DNA of 51,298 bases from NCBI GenBank assembly GCA_020630065.1, contig JAHDCC010000010.1:21494-72791 (forward strand), read 5' to 3'. The translations under genes were made by a program, and so were the position numbers. Below the pieces are notes generated by a model that was not told the origin of the DNA, ran no database searches, and saw only the letters and a list, made by a program, of their open reading frames with translations. Shown here in pieces: positions 41,666 to 50,065 of this stretch (position 1 is the stretch's first letter; every line of letters begins with the position of its first letter). Source of the DNA: Acidimicrobiales bacterium (lineage in GTDB: Bacteria; Actinomycetota; Acidimicrobiia; Acidimicrobiales; SZUA-35).

Positions 41666-42296
41666 ATCTATTCCAGAGTTCAGGCTAGATGTTGACCGGA
41701 CCCGTCGAATCAAGATGCCTGAAGCTGTCTACTGCCACCATAAAACAGTTGAACAGTGTGTCGACATCGTGGGCGAATTCCTCGAAACATCCACCGATGC
41801 CGTCATCGCTACCCGGGCAACCCCAGACCAGTTTGACGCCCTCACCAAGCTGCAACCAAACTCGGCTACAGGAACAACACTGACCTGGCGGCCCCGACCG
41901 CCGACCGGCAGAACTGCCAGTGTCTTGTGTGCCGGAACTTCCGACCTTCCAGTTGCTAGCGAAGCAGTCGAGACGTTAACCGCGCTCGGCCATTCGGTTG
42001 ACCTGAAAGTCGATATCGGCGTCGCCGGACTCCATCGGCTCCTATCGGTTCTTGACGAGATAGTCGCCGAGGTGGTTATTGTTTTGGCTGGTATGGAAGG
42101 GGCCTTGCCGACCGTGGTAGCCGGGCTTGTTTCCCAGCCGATCATTGCTGTACCAACCTCGGTCGGGTACGGAACCGCCTTTGACGGCCAAACCGCACTG
42201 ATGTCGATGTTGACCAGTTGCGCCCCAGGAATCTCGGTTGTCGGTATCGACAACGGGTACGGCGCGGCGAGCGCGGCACACCGAATTCTGTCATGA
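41640..42296 (+). CDS. larB: LarB, pyridinium-3,5-biscarboxylate mononucleotide synthase
   Basis: 218 residues. It carboxylates nicotinic acid adenine dinucleotide at C5 and hydrolyses the anhydride. It belongs to the PurE/AIR-carboxylase fold: VLCAGTSDLPVASEAVETLTALG, VVIVLAGMEGALPTVVAGL, IAVPTSVGYG, GIDNGYGAA. The N-terminus (PEAVYCHHKT) matches the LarB lead-in PEVVYGEGKT. The ATG at 41640 overlaps larE, and the stop overlaps larC as ATGA, so all three are coupled. Confidence 0.94.
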   Translation: MRVRSTVGESIPEFRLDVDRTRRIKMPEAVYCHHKTVEQCVDIVGEFLETSTDAVIATRATPDQFDALTKLQPNSATGTTLTWRPRPPTGRTASVLCAGTSDLPVASEAVETLTALGHSVDLKVDIGVAGLHRLLSVLDEIVAEVVIVLAGMEGALPTVVAGLVSQPIIAVPTSVGYGTAFDGQTALMSMLTSCAPGISVVGIDNGYGAASAAHRILS

Positions 42297-43480
42297 CCAG
42301 TCACGGCAATCGAACGCTGTGGATCGACCCGACGTTTGGAGCGTCGGGCGACATGATGCTCGGTGCTCTTAGTGCGTTAGGTGGATCGATTGACGAGACT
42401 AGGCGGCAGCTTCAATCGTTAAATATTGACGGATGGGAAATAGGTGCCGAGGTGGTCAAACGGTCCTCCATCACGGCGACCTATGTCAACGTCGAAACCG
42501 AAGACCAACATCATCATCGTCCCTGGTCGCAAATAGATCAGCTCTTGGCGGAATGCCAACTCCCAGGCAATATCGCGGCCAATAGTCGGGCGACGTTCAA
42601 GCTCTTGGCCGAAGCCGAAGCCGCCATCCACGGTGTCCCGATCGACGAGGTCCATTTCCACGAGGTAGGAGCCGTAGACGCAATTGTCGATATTGTCGGG
42701 TCTTGGATACTTTTCGACCAGCTCGACCTACATGCAGTTGTTGTCGGCTCGGTCGGTCTGGGGCACGGAACTGTCGAAACCGAACATGGAACACTGAATG
42801 TGCCCGCCCCAGCTACGAGGACGATTCTTGAAGGAGCGCCCGTCCACCCGGTCGATGTTGCGGCCGAAACGATCACACCCACAGGCGCCGCCTTGTTAAC
42901 AACCATGGCAACAACGTGGGGCCCACCACCGCCCGGGGTTGTCATCAGTTCAGGTCGAGGAGCTGGCGGACGTAACCCTGCGAGCTATCCCAATGTTCTA
43001 ACCGTGTCGCTGCTCGACACGTCCACGCAACCCGTCATGTTGGCCACCAATCTAGACGACGTGACCGCTGAGGTGGTTGGACATCTCGTAGAGCAGTTGT
43101 TGTCGGCTGGGGCAGATGACGCGTGGGTAACCCCGATTGTGATGAAAAAGAACCGACCAGGTTATGAGCTTAACGTTCTTGCATCGACGGCAACCAGAAG
43201 TCGGTTAGAACAGCTGGTGTTCTCCCAGACCCAGACGCTAGGTATGAGATCTTGGCCGGTAACCAAAACGGTTCTACCTAGACGATTCGAAGAGGTATCG
43301 GTTCGGGGTTCCGTCGTCAATATCAAAATAGGTCCTCACGGCTATAAACCGGAACACGACGACCTGGTAGCAGTCTCCGAAAGTACCGGCGTGGGTTTAC
43401 AACAACTCGCGTTCGAAGCGCGCCAAGCCTACGAACGTTTATCGTCCGACTCGCCACTCGACGACGAGCGTGCTACCTGA
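42293..43480 (+). CDS. larC: LarC, nickel insertion protein of the pincer cofactor pathway
   Basis: 395 residues from the ATG at 42293. It inserts nickel in a CTP-dependent reaction. N-terminal part: WIDPTFGASGDMMLGAL, EVHFHEVGAVDAIVDIVGSW with the His-rich metal site, PAPATRTILEGAPV. C-terminal part: TNLDDVTAEVVGHLVEQL and VMKKNRPGYELNVLAST, plus IKIGPHGYKPEHDDL. It is one continuous frame; the frameshifted larC1/larC2 of Lactobacillus is not seen. A His run (HHHH) lies near residue 84. larA is not in the window. Confidence 0.94.
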   Translation: MTSHGNRTLWIDPTFGASGDMMLGALSALGGSIDETRRQLQSLNIDGWEIGAEVVKRSSITATYVNVETEDQHHHRPWSQIDQLLAECQLPGNIAANSRATFKLLAEAEAAIHGVPIDEVHFHEVGAVDAIVDIVGSWILFDQLDLHAVVVGSVGLGHGTVETEHGTLNVPAPATRTILEGAPVHPVDVAAETITPTGAALLTTMATTWGPPPPGVVISSGRGAGGRNPASYPNVLTVSLLDTSTQPVMLATNLDDVTAEVVGHLVEQLLSAGADDAWVTPIVMKKNRPGYELNVLASTATRSRLEQLVFSQTQTLGMRSWPVTKTVLPRRFEEVSVRGSVVNIKIGPHGYKPEHDDLVAVSESTGVGLQQLAFEARQAYERLSSDSPLDDERAT

Positions 43481-43652
43481 AAGATCGCAGGCTTGTTCTC
43501 TACTCGTAGGCGGATCGGTCACCATCATATTGCTCGCCCTCATCGCAAGAAGTACGGCTACCCGGAGGAAGAACTTCTTGTCGGTTAACCGCTTTGAAGA
43601 CTTCCTACGATTAAGAAACACATATTTTCGCACTCTTAAACTGTTGGCCTAG
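43470..43652 (+). CDS. Possible small membrane protein
   Basis: 60 codons from a GTG at 43470, overlapping the larC end by 11 bases, with one hydrophobic stretch (LLVGGSVTIILLALIA) followed by a basic region. It fills most of the larC-to-haloperoxidase spacer. No family is recognised, and it may be chance. Confidence 0.25.
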   Translation: MLPERSQACSLLVGGSVTIILLALIARSTATRRKNFLSVNRFEDFLRLRNTYFRTLKLLA

Positions 43653-43726
43653 ATCGTCCGAAGGTATTGTGGAGCTGGGATTGCCCGAAGGTGAGACTTC
43701 GGTTTAGTGCAAATGAGGACATAATT

Positions 43727-45646
43727 ATGGCGGGCTCGGAAGAGACGGCGGATTCTACAGAGCTGGATGGCGTCGAGAATGCGGTCGCATCTTCGACCGA
43801 AGACGACGTTGTGGAAGATGCAGACAGCGAAAAGGAAGACCACCAAGAAAACAGCGACGGGGGTGATACCACCGACGATTCGACTGCCGAGGACCCCTCA
43901 GATAACGGCAACTCGTCGCAGGGTTCGACCCAGGCCGACAACACCGAGCCTTCATCGAGCAGACGAGCGTTTCTTTACGGGGCGGTAGGCGGCGGCGTCG
44001 GGTTAGCAATTGGGGCAACAGCTGGATCGGCGTTGAGTCGCAACAACCAAGATCAGCCAGACTCAACCACCGAGACTGTTACGTCAACCGGCAACGCTGA
44101 AATTGATATCACCACCGACGCAGGGCAGGCGTATACGCTTCGAATCGATTCTGCCCGTCAGCACTACGACGAAACTTTTAAACTCGACGTTCAGCCGACA
44201 AACGGTGACGAAGACCGATATAGCTCTGAGAATTTCTACGCCAGTTTCACCAAGACGTTGCCCAGTAACGAATTTGGAGAGGTAGACCCGGACGCATTCA
44301 ATCTGTTCACTAAGGCATTGACCACAGGTGAATCGGACGATTTCGACGCTATTGTGCTCGCCCCGAACGCCGAAGCCAAACTGGCTAACCCGCAGGCCGC
44401 GTTTAGTTCGGTTTTGACCGGCAAAGGCGGTGAGACTACCCGCATAAACCCGTCTCACACGTTCAGAAGTCCCCAGCTGGCGGCGGAAATGTCGGAGGTC
44501 TACTGGCAGGCTCTTCTCCGTGACACCCCGTATGCAGACTATGAGGCCGATGCCGACGTCGAAGCTGCGGTTACAGACTTGAACGCAATGGAGGCAACCC
44601 CAGGGCTGGTCGAGACCCCGGCATTGGACGCGTCCTTGTTGTTTCGGGGTGAAACCAAAGGGGATCGTATCGGCCCCTACATCAGCCAGTTCTTGTTTCA
44701 CGATTTCAACTTCGGCCCACTGCGGGTCTCTCAGCGCTACCCGTCTCCTCTTCCTGGCGTAGACTATTTAGCCGACGTCGAATCGTGGCTGGCTATCCAA
44801 CAAGGTGCGGCGCCAGCTTCGCAGATACTGGACGATTCGACCCAACGATATATTTTCAACAATCGCACGCTGGGTGAGTATGTGCATCGAGACGTTACTT
44901 GTCAGGCCTATATTCATGCTGCGTTTATCCTGCTGCAGCGTGGCCCAGAAATGGTTGACCCTTCCAACCCGTACGTTGGAGCGGCGAACCAAGGTGGGTT
45001 TGTGACGTTTGGTCCTCCGTTTGTGTTGGATCTTGTGATGAGAGCGGCGAAACTTGCGCTTTCCGGCGCCTGGTACCAAAAATGGCGGGCTCATCGCCTT
45101 CTTCGACCTGAGGCCTATTCGGGCCGCGTTCACTTCACCCTTTCGGGCGATCGTGACTACGAGGTTCACAACGATGTGTTGGATTCGGAGGCGGTCTCCC
45201 GACTGCTGACCACGAACGAGACGGCTCTGCTTCCGGTTGCATACCCTGAGGGTTCACCCACCCATCCGTCGTTCCCGGCTGGACATGCCAATATCGCTGG
45301 TGCTTGTGTCACGGTCTTGAAGGCGCTTTTTGATGAGGACGCTGTGTTTCCCGAGCCCGTTGTGGCGACCCGGAACGGGCTGGAACTGGTCACCTATAGC
45401 GAGACTGATCTGACGGTAGGAGACGAGTTGAACAAACTGGCGAGCAATATCTCGCTCGGGCGTGACGCAGCCGGAGTCCATTACCGCCAAGACGGCATCC
45501 AAGGTCTCGAAGCCGGTGAACAACAAGCCATCTCACTGCTGCAAGACATTTCTCGCACAACAAGCGAAGCCGGATTCGATGGGTTTAGTTTCACCCGTTT
45601 TGACGGCTCAGCGATCAGAATCAAAGACGGTCAGATAAAGACATAG
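43727..45646 (+). CDS. Vanadium-dependent haloperoxidase-like protein with Tat signal
   Basis: 639 residues from the ATG at 43727 (GAGGA upstream). Residues 1-77 are a very acidic Ser/Asp/Glu region. Twin-arginine signal SSSRRAFLYGAVGGGVG (Arg79-Arg80) with hydrophobic core to ~100. The catalytic domain (about 300-639) has the vanadate-pocket residues: KWRAHRLLRPEAYSG (~451-465), SPTHPSFPAGHANIAG (~510-525) and GRDAAGVHYRQD (~578-589), whose last His would bind vanadate. It is related to PAP2 phosphatases. Exported, it could oxidise halides with peroxide or act as a phosphatase; the sequence does not decide. It stands 124 bases upstream of the four-gene operon. Confidence 0.88.
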   Translation: MAGSEETADSTELDGVENAVASSTEDDVVEDADSEKEDHQENSDGGDTTDDSTAEDPSDNGNSSQGSTQADNTEPSSSRRAFLYGAVGGGVGLAIGATAGSALSRNNQDQPDSTTETVTSTGNAEIDITTDAGQAYTLRIDSARQHYDETFKLDVQPTNGDEDRYSSENFYASFTKTLPSNEFGEVDPDAFNLFTKALTTGESDDFDAIVLAPNAEAKLANPQAAFSSVLTGKGGETTRINPSHTFRSPQLAAEMSEVYWQALLRDTPYADYEADADVEAAVTDLNAMEATPGLVETPALDASLLFRGETKGDRIGPYISQFLFHDFNFGPLRVSQRYPSPLPGVDYLADVESWLAIQQGAAPASQILDDSTQRYIFNNRTLGEYVHRDVTCQAYIHAAFILLQRGPEMVDPSNPYVGAANQGGFVTFGPPFVLDLVMRAAKLALSGAWYQKWRAHRLLRPEAYSGRVHFTLSGDRDYEVHNDVLDSEAVSRLLTTNETALLPVAYPEGSPTHPSFPAGHANIAGACVTVLKALFDEDAVFPEPVVATRNGLELVTYSETDLTVGDELNKLASNISLGRDAAGVHYRQDGIQGLEAGEQQAISLLQDISRTTSEAGFDGFSFTRFDGSAIRIKDGQIKT

Positions 45647-45770
45647 TTGACCATCTCGATCTATTAAGATTTTTAACTTGATAGCTGGCAGCCGTTGTAA
45701 ACCTATCCCACAACGAGAAATGGGGGGTTTCCACTACGGTGCTGCCAGATATTTTGCCGATACTGAATTC

Positions 45771-46208
45771 ATGAACCTTTTGGGAGCAACCCAACACCGA
45801 ATCGGGCTAGTGAGTCTAGTAGTGTTGACGGCTGCGTTTTTCGGCCGGGTTGCTGCTCAACTTACGCAACGATTTGCCCAAATCGACGCGTTACCAGAGT
45901 TTGTGTCTTGGCAGTCTGGGGCGCTTCCGTACCCTGCCCTCGTGGTCTCCCAAGTCGCGATTCTGGTGGCCATGGTCTGGGTGATCAGCCGTGTCCACGA
46001 CAACTCGCTTGACATGGCTAGACGGACTTCGCTAATCGTGGCCGGCCTTGGTGTCATCTATTTTGTGTCGATGCTGGTGCGAATGGTCATCGGTTTGACG
46101 GTCGGTTCAGGCCACTCATGGTGGGACGCTCCGCTACCGACGATATTTCATCTCGTATTGGCGTCCTTTGTACTCGTCACCGCTTTTGTCGGGCGGAGCG
46201 AACAATGA
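45771..46208 (+). CDS. Four-helix membrane protein of the GH3 operon
   Basis: 145 residues from the ATG at 45771; an ATG at 45720 or the open frame from 45678 are alternatives. Four hydrophobic segments: LVSLVVLTAAFFGRVAA, ALVVSQVAILVAMVWVI, LIVAGLGVIYFVSMLV, FHLVLASFVLVTAFV. No family name is certain. It ends ATGA with the hydroxylase gene, so it should work with it, perhaps as a membrane partner or transporter of the lipid product. Confidence 0.6.
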   Translation: MNLLGATQHRIGLVSLVVLTAAFFGRVAAQLTQRFAQIDALPEFVSWQSGALPYPALVVSQVAILVAMVWVISRVHDNSLDMARRTSLIVAGLGVIYFVSMLVRMVIGLTVGSGHSWWDAPLPTIFHLVLASFVLVTAFVGRSEQ

Positions 46209-47104
46209 CTCGGCTGATCGATACCGCCACCTACCCAATGGTGGTTGCTTCGACCGTGGCCGTATATGTCGTGTTGGCTTCCGCAATGCCTCCAACCTTT
46301 GCTAGCTATATCGCTGTGGCTGGCGGGGCGTCGGCAATCACGGTGTTGGAGATACTTCGACCACACCGACAAAGGTGGCGACCAGACCAGCGAACAATCC
46401 TCAACGACGCAGTGTTTCTAGCCGTCGTGCAAATGATGCTTCCGGTGATCGTCACCCTTCCGGTCACTATCTGGCTGAGTGGCCGAATCAGCCCTTCGGG
46501 GTTTCAAACGTTTTGGCCCCACGATCAACCAATCCTAGTTCAAGTGGTTGCCATGCTCGTCGTTGGTGATTTCTTCCGGTACTGGATGCATCGGGCAGCG
46601 CATCAATCAACCAGACTGTGGCAGTTTCATGCCGTCCACCATTCACCAAAGAAACTGTATTGGCTTAACGTCGGACGTTTCCATCCGTTTGAGAAGGCGG
46701 TACAACTGCTGGTCGATTCACTACCGTTCGCGCTACTAGGCGTAGACGATAAGGTCTTGGCCGGGTATTTCGTTTTCTACGCCATCAACGGTTTCTTCCA
46801 ACATTCGAACTGCCGAGTTCGACTCGGTTTTTTAAACTATGTTGTTGCCGGGCCTGAGCTTCACCGGTGGCATCACTCCCGAATCATCGATGAGTCCGAC
46901 CGGAACTTTGGCAACAATCTAATCGTGTGGGACACCCTCTTTGGCACCAGGTATCTGCCAGCTGACCGTGAAGTCGACGAGTTGGGTCTGCTGAACCCGA
47001 TGTATCCTGACGGGTTCGTCGAACAGTTGACGACACCGTTCCAGTTCGGTCTGGAGAAAGCTAACTACCCGACGCCACAACCCGATCAGGCAGGTCAAAA
47101 ATGA
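46205..47104 (+). CDS. Fatty acid hydroxylase/sterol desaturase family protein
   Basis: 299 residues, about four to five helices, di-iron enzyme. The eight-His set is in three boxes: HRAAH (in FRYWMHRAAHQ), HAVHHS, and HRWHHS with HSNCR between. It would hydroxylate a lipid acyl chain or related substrate using O2. The substrate is not readable; bacterial members also modify sterols, hopanoids and ornithine lipids. The ATG overlaps the upstream stop, and the GH3 gene begins at its stop (ATGA). Confidence 0.9.
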   Translation: MTRLIDTATYPMVVASTVAVYVVLASAMPPTFASYIAVAGGASAITVLEILRPHRQRWRPDQRTILNDAVFLAVVQMMLPVIVTLPVTIWLSGRISPSGFQTFWPHDQPILVQVVAMLVVGDFFRYWMHRAAHQSTRLWQFHAVHHSPKKLYWLNVGRFHPFEKAVQLLVDSLPFALLGVDDKVLAGYFVFYAINGFFQHSNCRVRLGFLNYVVAGPELHRWHHSRIIDESDRNFGNNLIVWDTLFGTRYLPADREVDELGLLNPMYPDGFVEQLTTPFQFGLEKANYPTPQPDQAGQK

Positions 47105-48801
47105 AAACAAAAGATCGACTGATAGCTACGATATTCAAGGTTGTGATGTGGCGTCTGCGCCGAAAACTATGGCCGCCCTTTGTCGAAGCGTCCCGTAACC
47201 CAGCGTTAACCCAGAACGAAGTTCTCCAAAGAATCGTCGCGACCAACGCCGACACCGTCTTTGGCCGGAAGCACGGATTCGAATCGATCAAATCAGCTTC
47301 AGACTTTCGTCGGGCTGTGCCAATCCAATACTACGAATCGCTTCGACCATACATCGAAGACCAAGAACAAAACGGGACAGCTGCACTAACTATCGAAGCA
47401 CCAGTGTTATACGCCCAGACGAGTGGCACCAGCGGCAGCCCCAAGTACCTTCCCGTGACGGCGTCCGGGCTTGAACGGATCAAACGAGCCCAACGGATGT
47501 ATTCGGTTTCGGTCGCGGCACAAACCAACATGCTTTCAGGCAAAGTCGTCGGAATTGGCAGCCCTGCGATAGAGGGCCACTTGCCTGGGGGAACCCCGTT
47601 CGGTTCGGCCAGCGGAATGATCTATGAAGGAATGCCACGTCTAGTTCGAAGCAAATACGTAATCGGACCTGAGGTCTTAGCTATCGAGGACCACGACGCA
47701 AGATACATGGCGATCGCAGCGTTGGCGTTGGCTGAACCGGATGTATCTGGGTTCGCTACCGCCAACCCTTCGACGCTGCTGCGACTTCACTCGATTATCG
47801 TTGACCATTTCGATGAGTTGGTGACCGCAGTCGAACGAGGCGAACTTGGCTTCGTCCAACGCCTGTCGAGAACCCAGCAACAAGAATTGCGTGATTTCTT
47901 GACCCCTGACCTTGCACGGGCCGATCATCTCCGTTCGCTTCACAGTCGACACGGACGCAATCTGACCTATGGCCACATTTGGCCCGATTTGAATGCCATC
48001 ACCACATGGACTGGAGGCAGTTGCGGGTTCGCAGTCGACGCCTTACGAGAGCTTCTCTCCCCCGCTACTCACATCGTCGAACTTGGTTACTCGGCCAGCG
48101 AGGTAAGAGGTGCGATCGGGGTAGATACCGAAACGAACACGGCTGCGCCGCTGTTGGGTGACAACTGGTTTGAGTTTGTCGAGCGCCACATCCGAGAAAG
48201 CCGAGACGGCGTGTTGGTGCCCGACGACTTTCTAGATCTTTGTGAACTCGAACAGGGCAAACAGTACTACGTGTATGTCACTACCCTGGATGGCCTCTAC
48301 CGCTATGACATGAACGATGTGGTCGAGGTAACCGGGATGTTCGAAAATACTCCCAGTATTTCTTTCGTGCAGAAAGGTCAAGGTGTCACGAACATTACCG
48401 GCGAGAAGCTCTGTGAGAGCCAGATGCTCGAAGCGGTCTCTCACGCCCAGACCGAGCTCGGTCTGACAACATCGTTCTTTGTGGCCCTCGCTGACGAAGC
48501 TAACGCCCACTATCGGCTCTATGTCGAGCATGGGGACGAGCCATATTATGGGCCCCGAATGGCAGAGCTTGTCGACCAAAAACTCGGGGAACTAAACATC
48601 GAATATAAATCGAAGAGGAGCAGCGGACGGCTGGGCCCGTTGGTCGGGTTCGACCTCGTCTCAGGAACCGCAGAGTTGTACCGATCTGAACTCGTCAAAG
48701 CCGGCCAGCGGGACGCACAGTTTAAATATTTACAGGTTCAGAACCTAGCTGATTGCCCATTCAGTTTCGATTCACACATCAAAGCTTCGGCGGTTCGATG
48801 A
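47101..48801 (+). CDS. GH3-like acyl-adenylating amide ligase
   Basis: 566 residues, full length for GH3. The ANL-type ATP site is QTSGTSGSPKYLPVT (106-120), later ELGYSASEVRG and YVYVTTLDGLYRYDMNDVVEV with the hinge, then GEKLCES. GH3 enzymes activate a carboxylate as acyl-AMP and join it to an amino acid. Plant forms use auxin and jasmonate; the bacterial ones are poorly known. Coupled on both sides by ATGA overlaps, it is likely the central joining enzyme of this operon. No carrier-protein gene is nearby, which fits direct amide formation. Confidence 0.9.
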   Translation: MKTKDRLIATIFKVVMWRLRRKLWPPFVEASRNPALTQNEVLQRIVATNADTVFGRKHGFESIKSASDFRRAVPIQYYESLRPYIEDQEQNGTAALTIEAPVLYAQTSGTSGSPKYLPVTASGLERIKRAQRMYSVSVAAQTNMLSGKVVGIGSPAIEGHLPGGTPFGSASGMIYEGMPRLVRSKYVIGPEVLAIEDHDARYMAIAALALAEPDVSGFATANPSTLLRLHSIIVDHFDELVTAVERGELGFVQRLSRTQQQELRDFLTPDLARADHLRSLHSRHGRNLTYGHIWPDLNAITTWTGGSCGFAVDALRELLSPATHIVELGYSASEVRGAIGVDTETNTAAPLLGDNWFEFVERHIRESRDGVLVPDDFLDLCELEQGKQYYVYVTTLDGLYRYDMNDVVEVTGMFENTPSISFVQKGQGVTNITGEKLCESQMLEAVSHAQTELGLTTSFFVALADEANAHYRLYVEHGDEPYYGPRMAELVDQKLGELNIEYKSKRSSGRLGPLVGFDLVSGTAELYRSELVKAGQRDAQFKYLQVQNLADCPFSFDSHIKASAVR

Positions 48802-49964
48802 CCATACCTTCACCGAAACTAACAATTGAAGTCGGCACCTTTGATGTCCCATTCAAAACGGTGTTTAAACACACGTCGGCGGCACGCGCTGCCACCGAAA
48901 ACGTCGTGGTTCGACTAACCGACCCCGACGGCGTAGTCGGCTACGGTGAAGGCTGCCCTAGACAATACGTGACTGGAGAGACCAAAACCACCGCTATCGA
49001 GTTCGTCGAATCCTATGCTGGCGAAGTCGTTGAAGGTTCGCCTGATGTAGAAGGGCTACGCACTCAAATCACGAAACATCGATCGGTGATCGATAAGAAT
49101 CCGGCGGCCTTCTGCGCCATCGAACTCGCAGTCCTCGATCTACTGACCCGAAAAAACAATCAAACCATCGAAGAGCTACTCAGCCAACAACGACTACCGG
49201 CTAGTTTCACCTACAGCGCCGTTATTGGCGATAGCGGTCCGCTAACTTTTTCGGCCCAACTTTTGCGGTATCGAGCATTCGGCCTCCGAGACTACAAACT
49301 GAAAATCTCCGGCGACGTCAATCGGGACAAAACGAAACTTCGATGGTTCAAAGGCCATTTCGGTCGGCTAGTCGCAAACACTGTGCGGATCGATGCCAAC
49401 AATCTTTGGACCGAACCAGACGAAGCCATCCGGTATTTGAAGGCCTTAGAGTTCGAGTTTCTTGGTGTGGAAGAGCCTATGGTTGCAGACGATCTAGAGA
49501 GTTCTCTAGCCGTAGCCGAAGCCCTCGACACCCGCATCATTTTGGACGAGAGTTTACTTCGAGCCGAACAGCTTGAGCAACTGCCTGGTGATCCGGACCG
49601 GTGGATTCTGAACTGCAGAGTGTCAAAGTCGGGGGGCCTGCTTCGTTCACTTGACCTGATCGAAGCTTCGGTAAAGGGTGGACTCGGCGTCATAGTTGGC
49701 GCCCATGTTGGAGAAACCAGTTTGTTGACCAGAGCGGCGCTGACGGCGGCACATGCCGCTGGCGGTAGTCTGATCGCTCAAGAGGGGGCATTCGGCACGA
49801 CGCTGTTAACAAACGACATCTGCGACGCTCCGCTAATGTTTGGACGGGGCGGTCAATTGTCGTCATCGTCGCACCCATCGACGTCGCAGCCTGGACTCGG
49901 GATAGACGTTTTGTCAGACCGGCTTGTCGGAATGTCCAAACTAGTTACCGATAGCCAGCGTTAG
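48798..49964 (+). CDS. Enolase-superfamily epimerase/racemase (MLE/AE-epimerase subgroup)
   Basis: 388 residues from the ATG at 48798. N-terminal capping domain with VGYGEGCPR, then a TIM barrel. Acid/base pair KLK (Lys167, Lys169) and Lys277 in CRVSKSGG, metal ligands Asp199 (RIDANNLW), Glu225 (VEEP) and Asp250 (ILDES). This is the muconate-lactonizing subgroup that includes o-succinylbenzoate synthase, N-succinyl-amino acid racemase and dipeptide epimerases. All catalytic residues are intact. No menaquinone gene is beside it, so the racemase or epimerase role is more likely. Last gene of the coupled operon; a hairpin follows. Confidence 0.9.
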   Translation: MTIPSPKLTIEVGTFDVPFKTVFKHTSAARAATENVVVRLTDPDGVVGYGEGCPRQYVTGETKTTAIEFVESYAGEVVEGSPDVEGLRTQITKHRSVIDKNPAAFCAIELAVLDLLTRKNNQTIEELLSQQRLPASFTYSAVIGDSGPLTFSAQLLRYRAFGLRDYKLKISGDVNRDKTKLRWFKGHFGRLVANTVRIDANNLWTEPDEAIRYLKALEFEFLGVEEPMVADDLESSLAVAEALDTRIILDESLLRAEQLEQLPGDPDRWILNCRVSKSGGLLRSLDLIEASVKGGLGVIVGAHVGETSLLTRAALTAAHAAGGSLIAQEGAFGTTLLTNDICDAPLMFGRGGQLSSSSHPSTSQPGLGIDVLSDRLVGMSKLVTDSQR

Positions 49965-50005
49965 AAGGCGAGCGAGCAGGCGTATCTGTATGACCTGTAA
50001 CGTAG

Positions 50006-50043
50006 GTGCGCCACATATCTGAGGCGGCAGACATGTGGCGCAC
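50006..50043. terminator. Strong hairpin after the GH3 operon
   Basis: GTGCGCCACAT (50006-50016) pairs perfectly with ATGTGGCGCAC (50033-50043), extended by TCT/AGA inside. It lies 41 bases after the enolase-family stop and 22 bases beyond the stop of the convergent minus-strand ORF. It lacks a T-tract, so it is either a two-way terminator of the bare-stem type or an RNA stabiliser. Confidence 0.5.
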
Positions 50044-50065
50044 GACCTGGAAAGACCAACCGGCT

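Noticed and set aside
41729-42304. 191-codon minus-strand ORF
   Set aside because: Exact antisense shadow of larB, whose family match is clear.
44084-44701. 205-codon minus-strand ORF
   Set aside because: Antisense shadow of the haloperoxidase-like gene.
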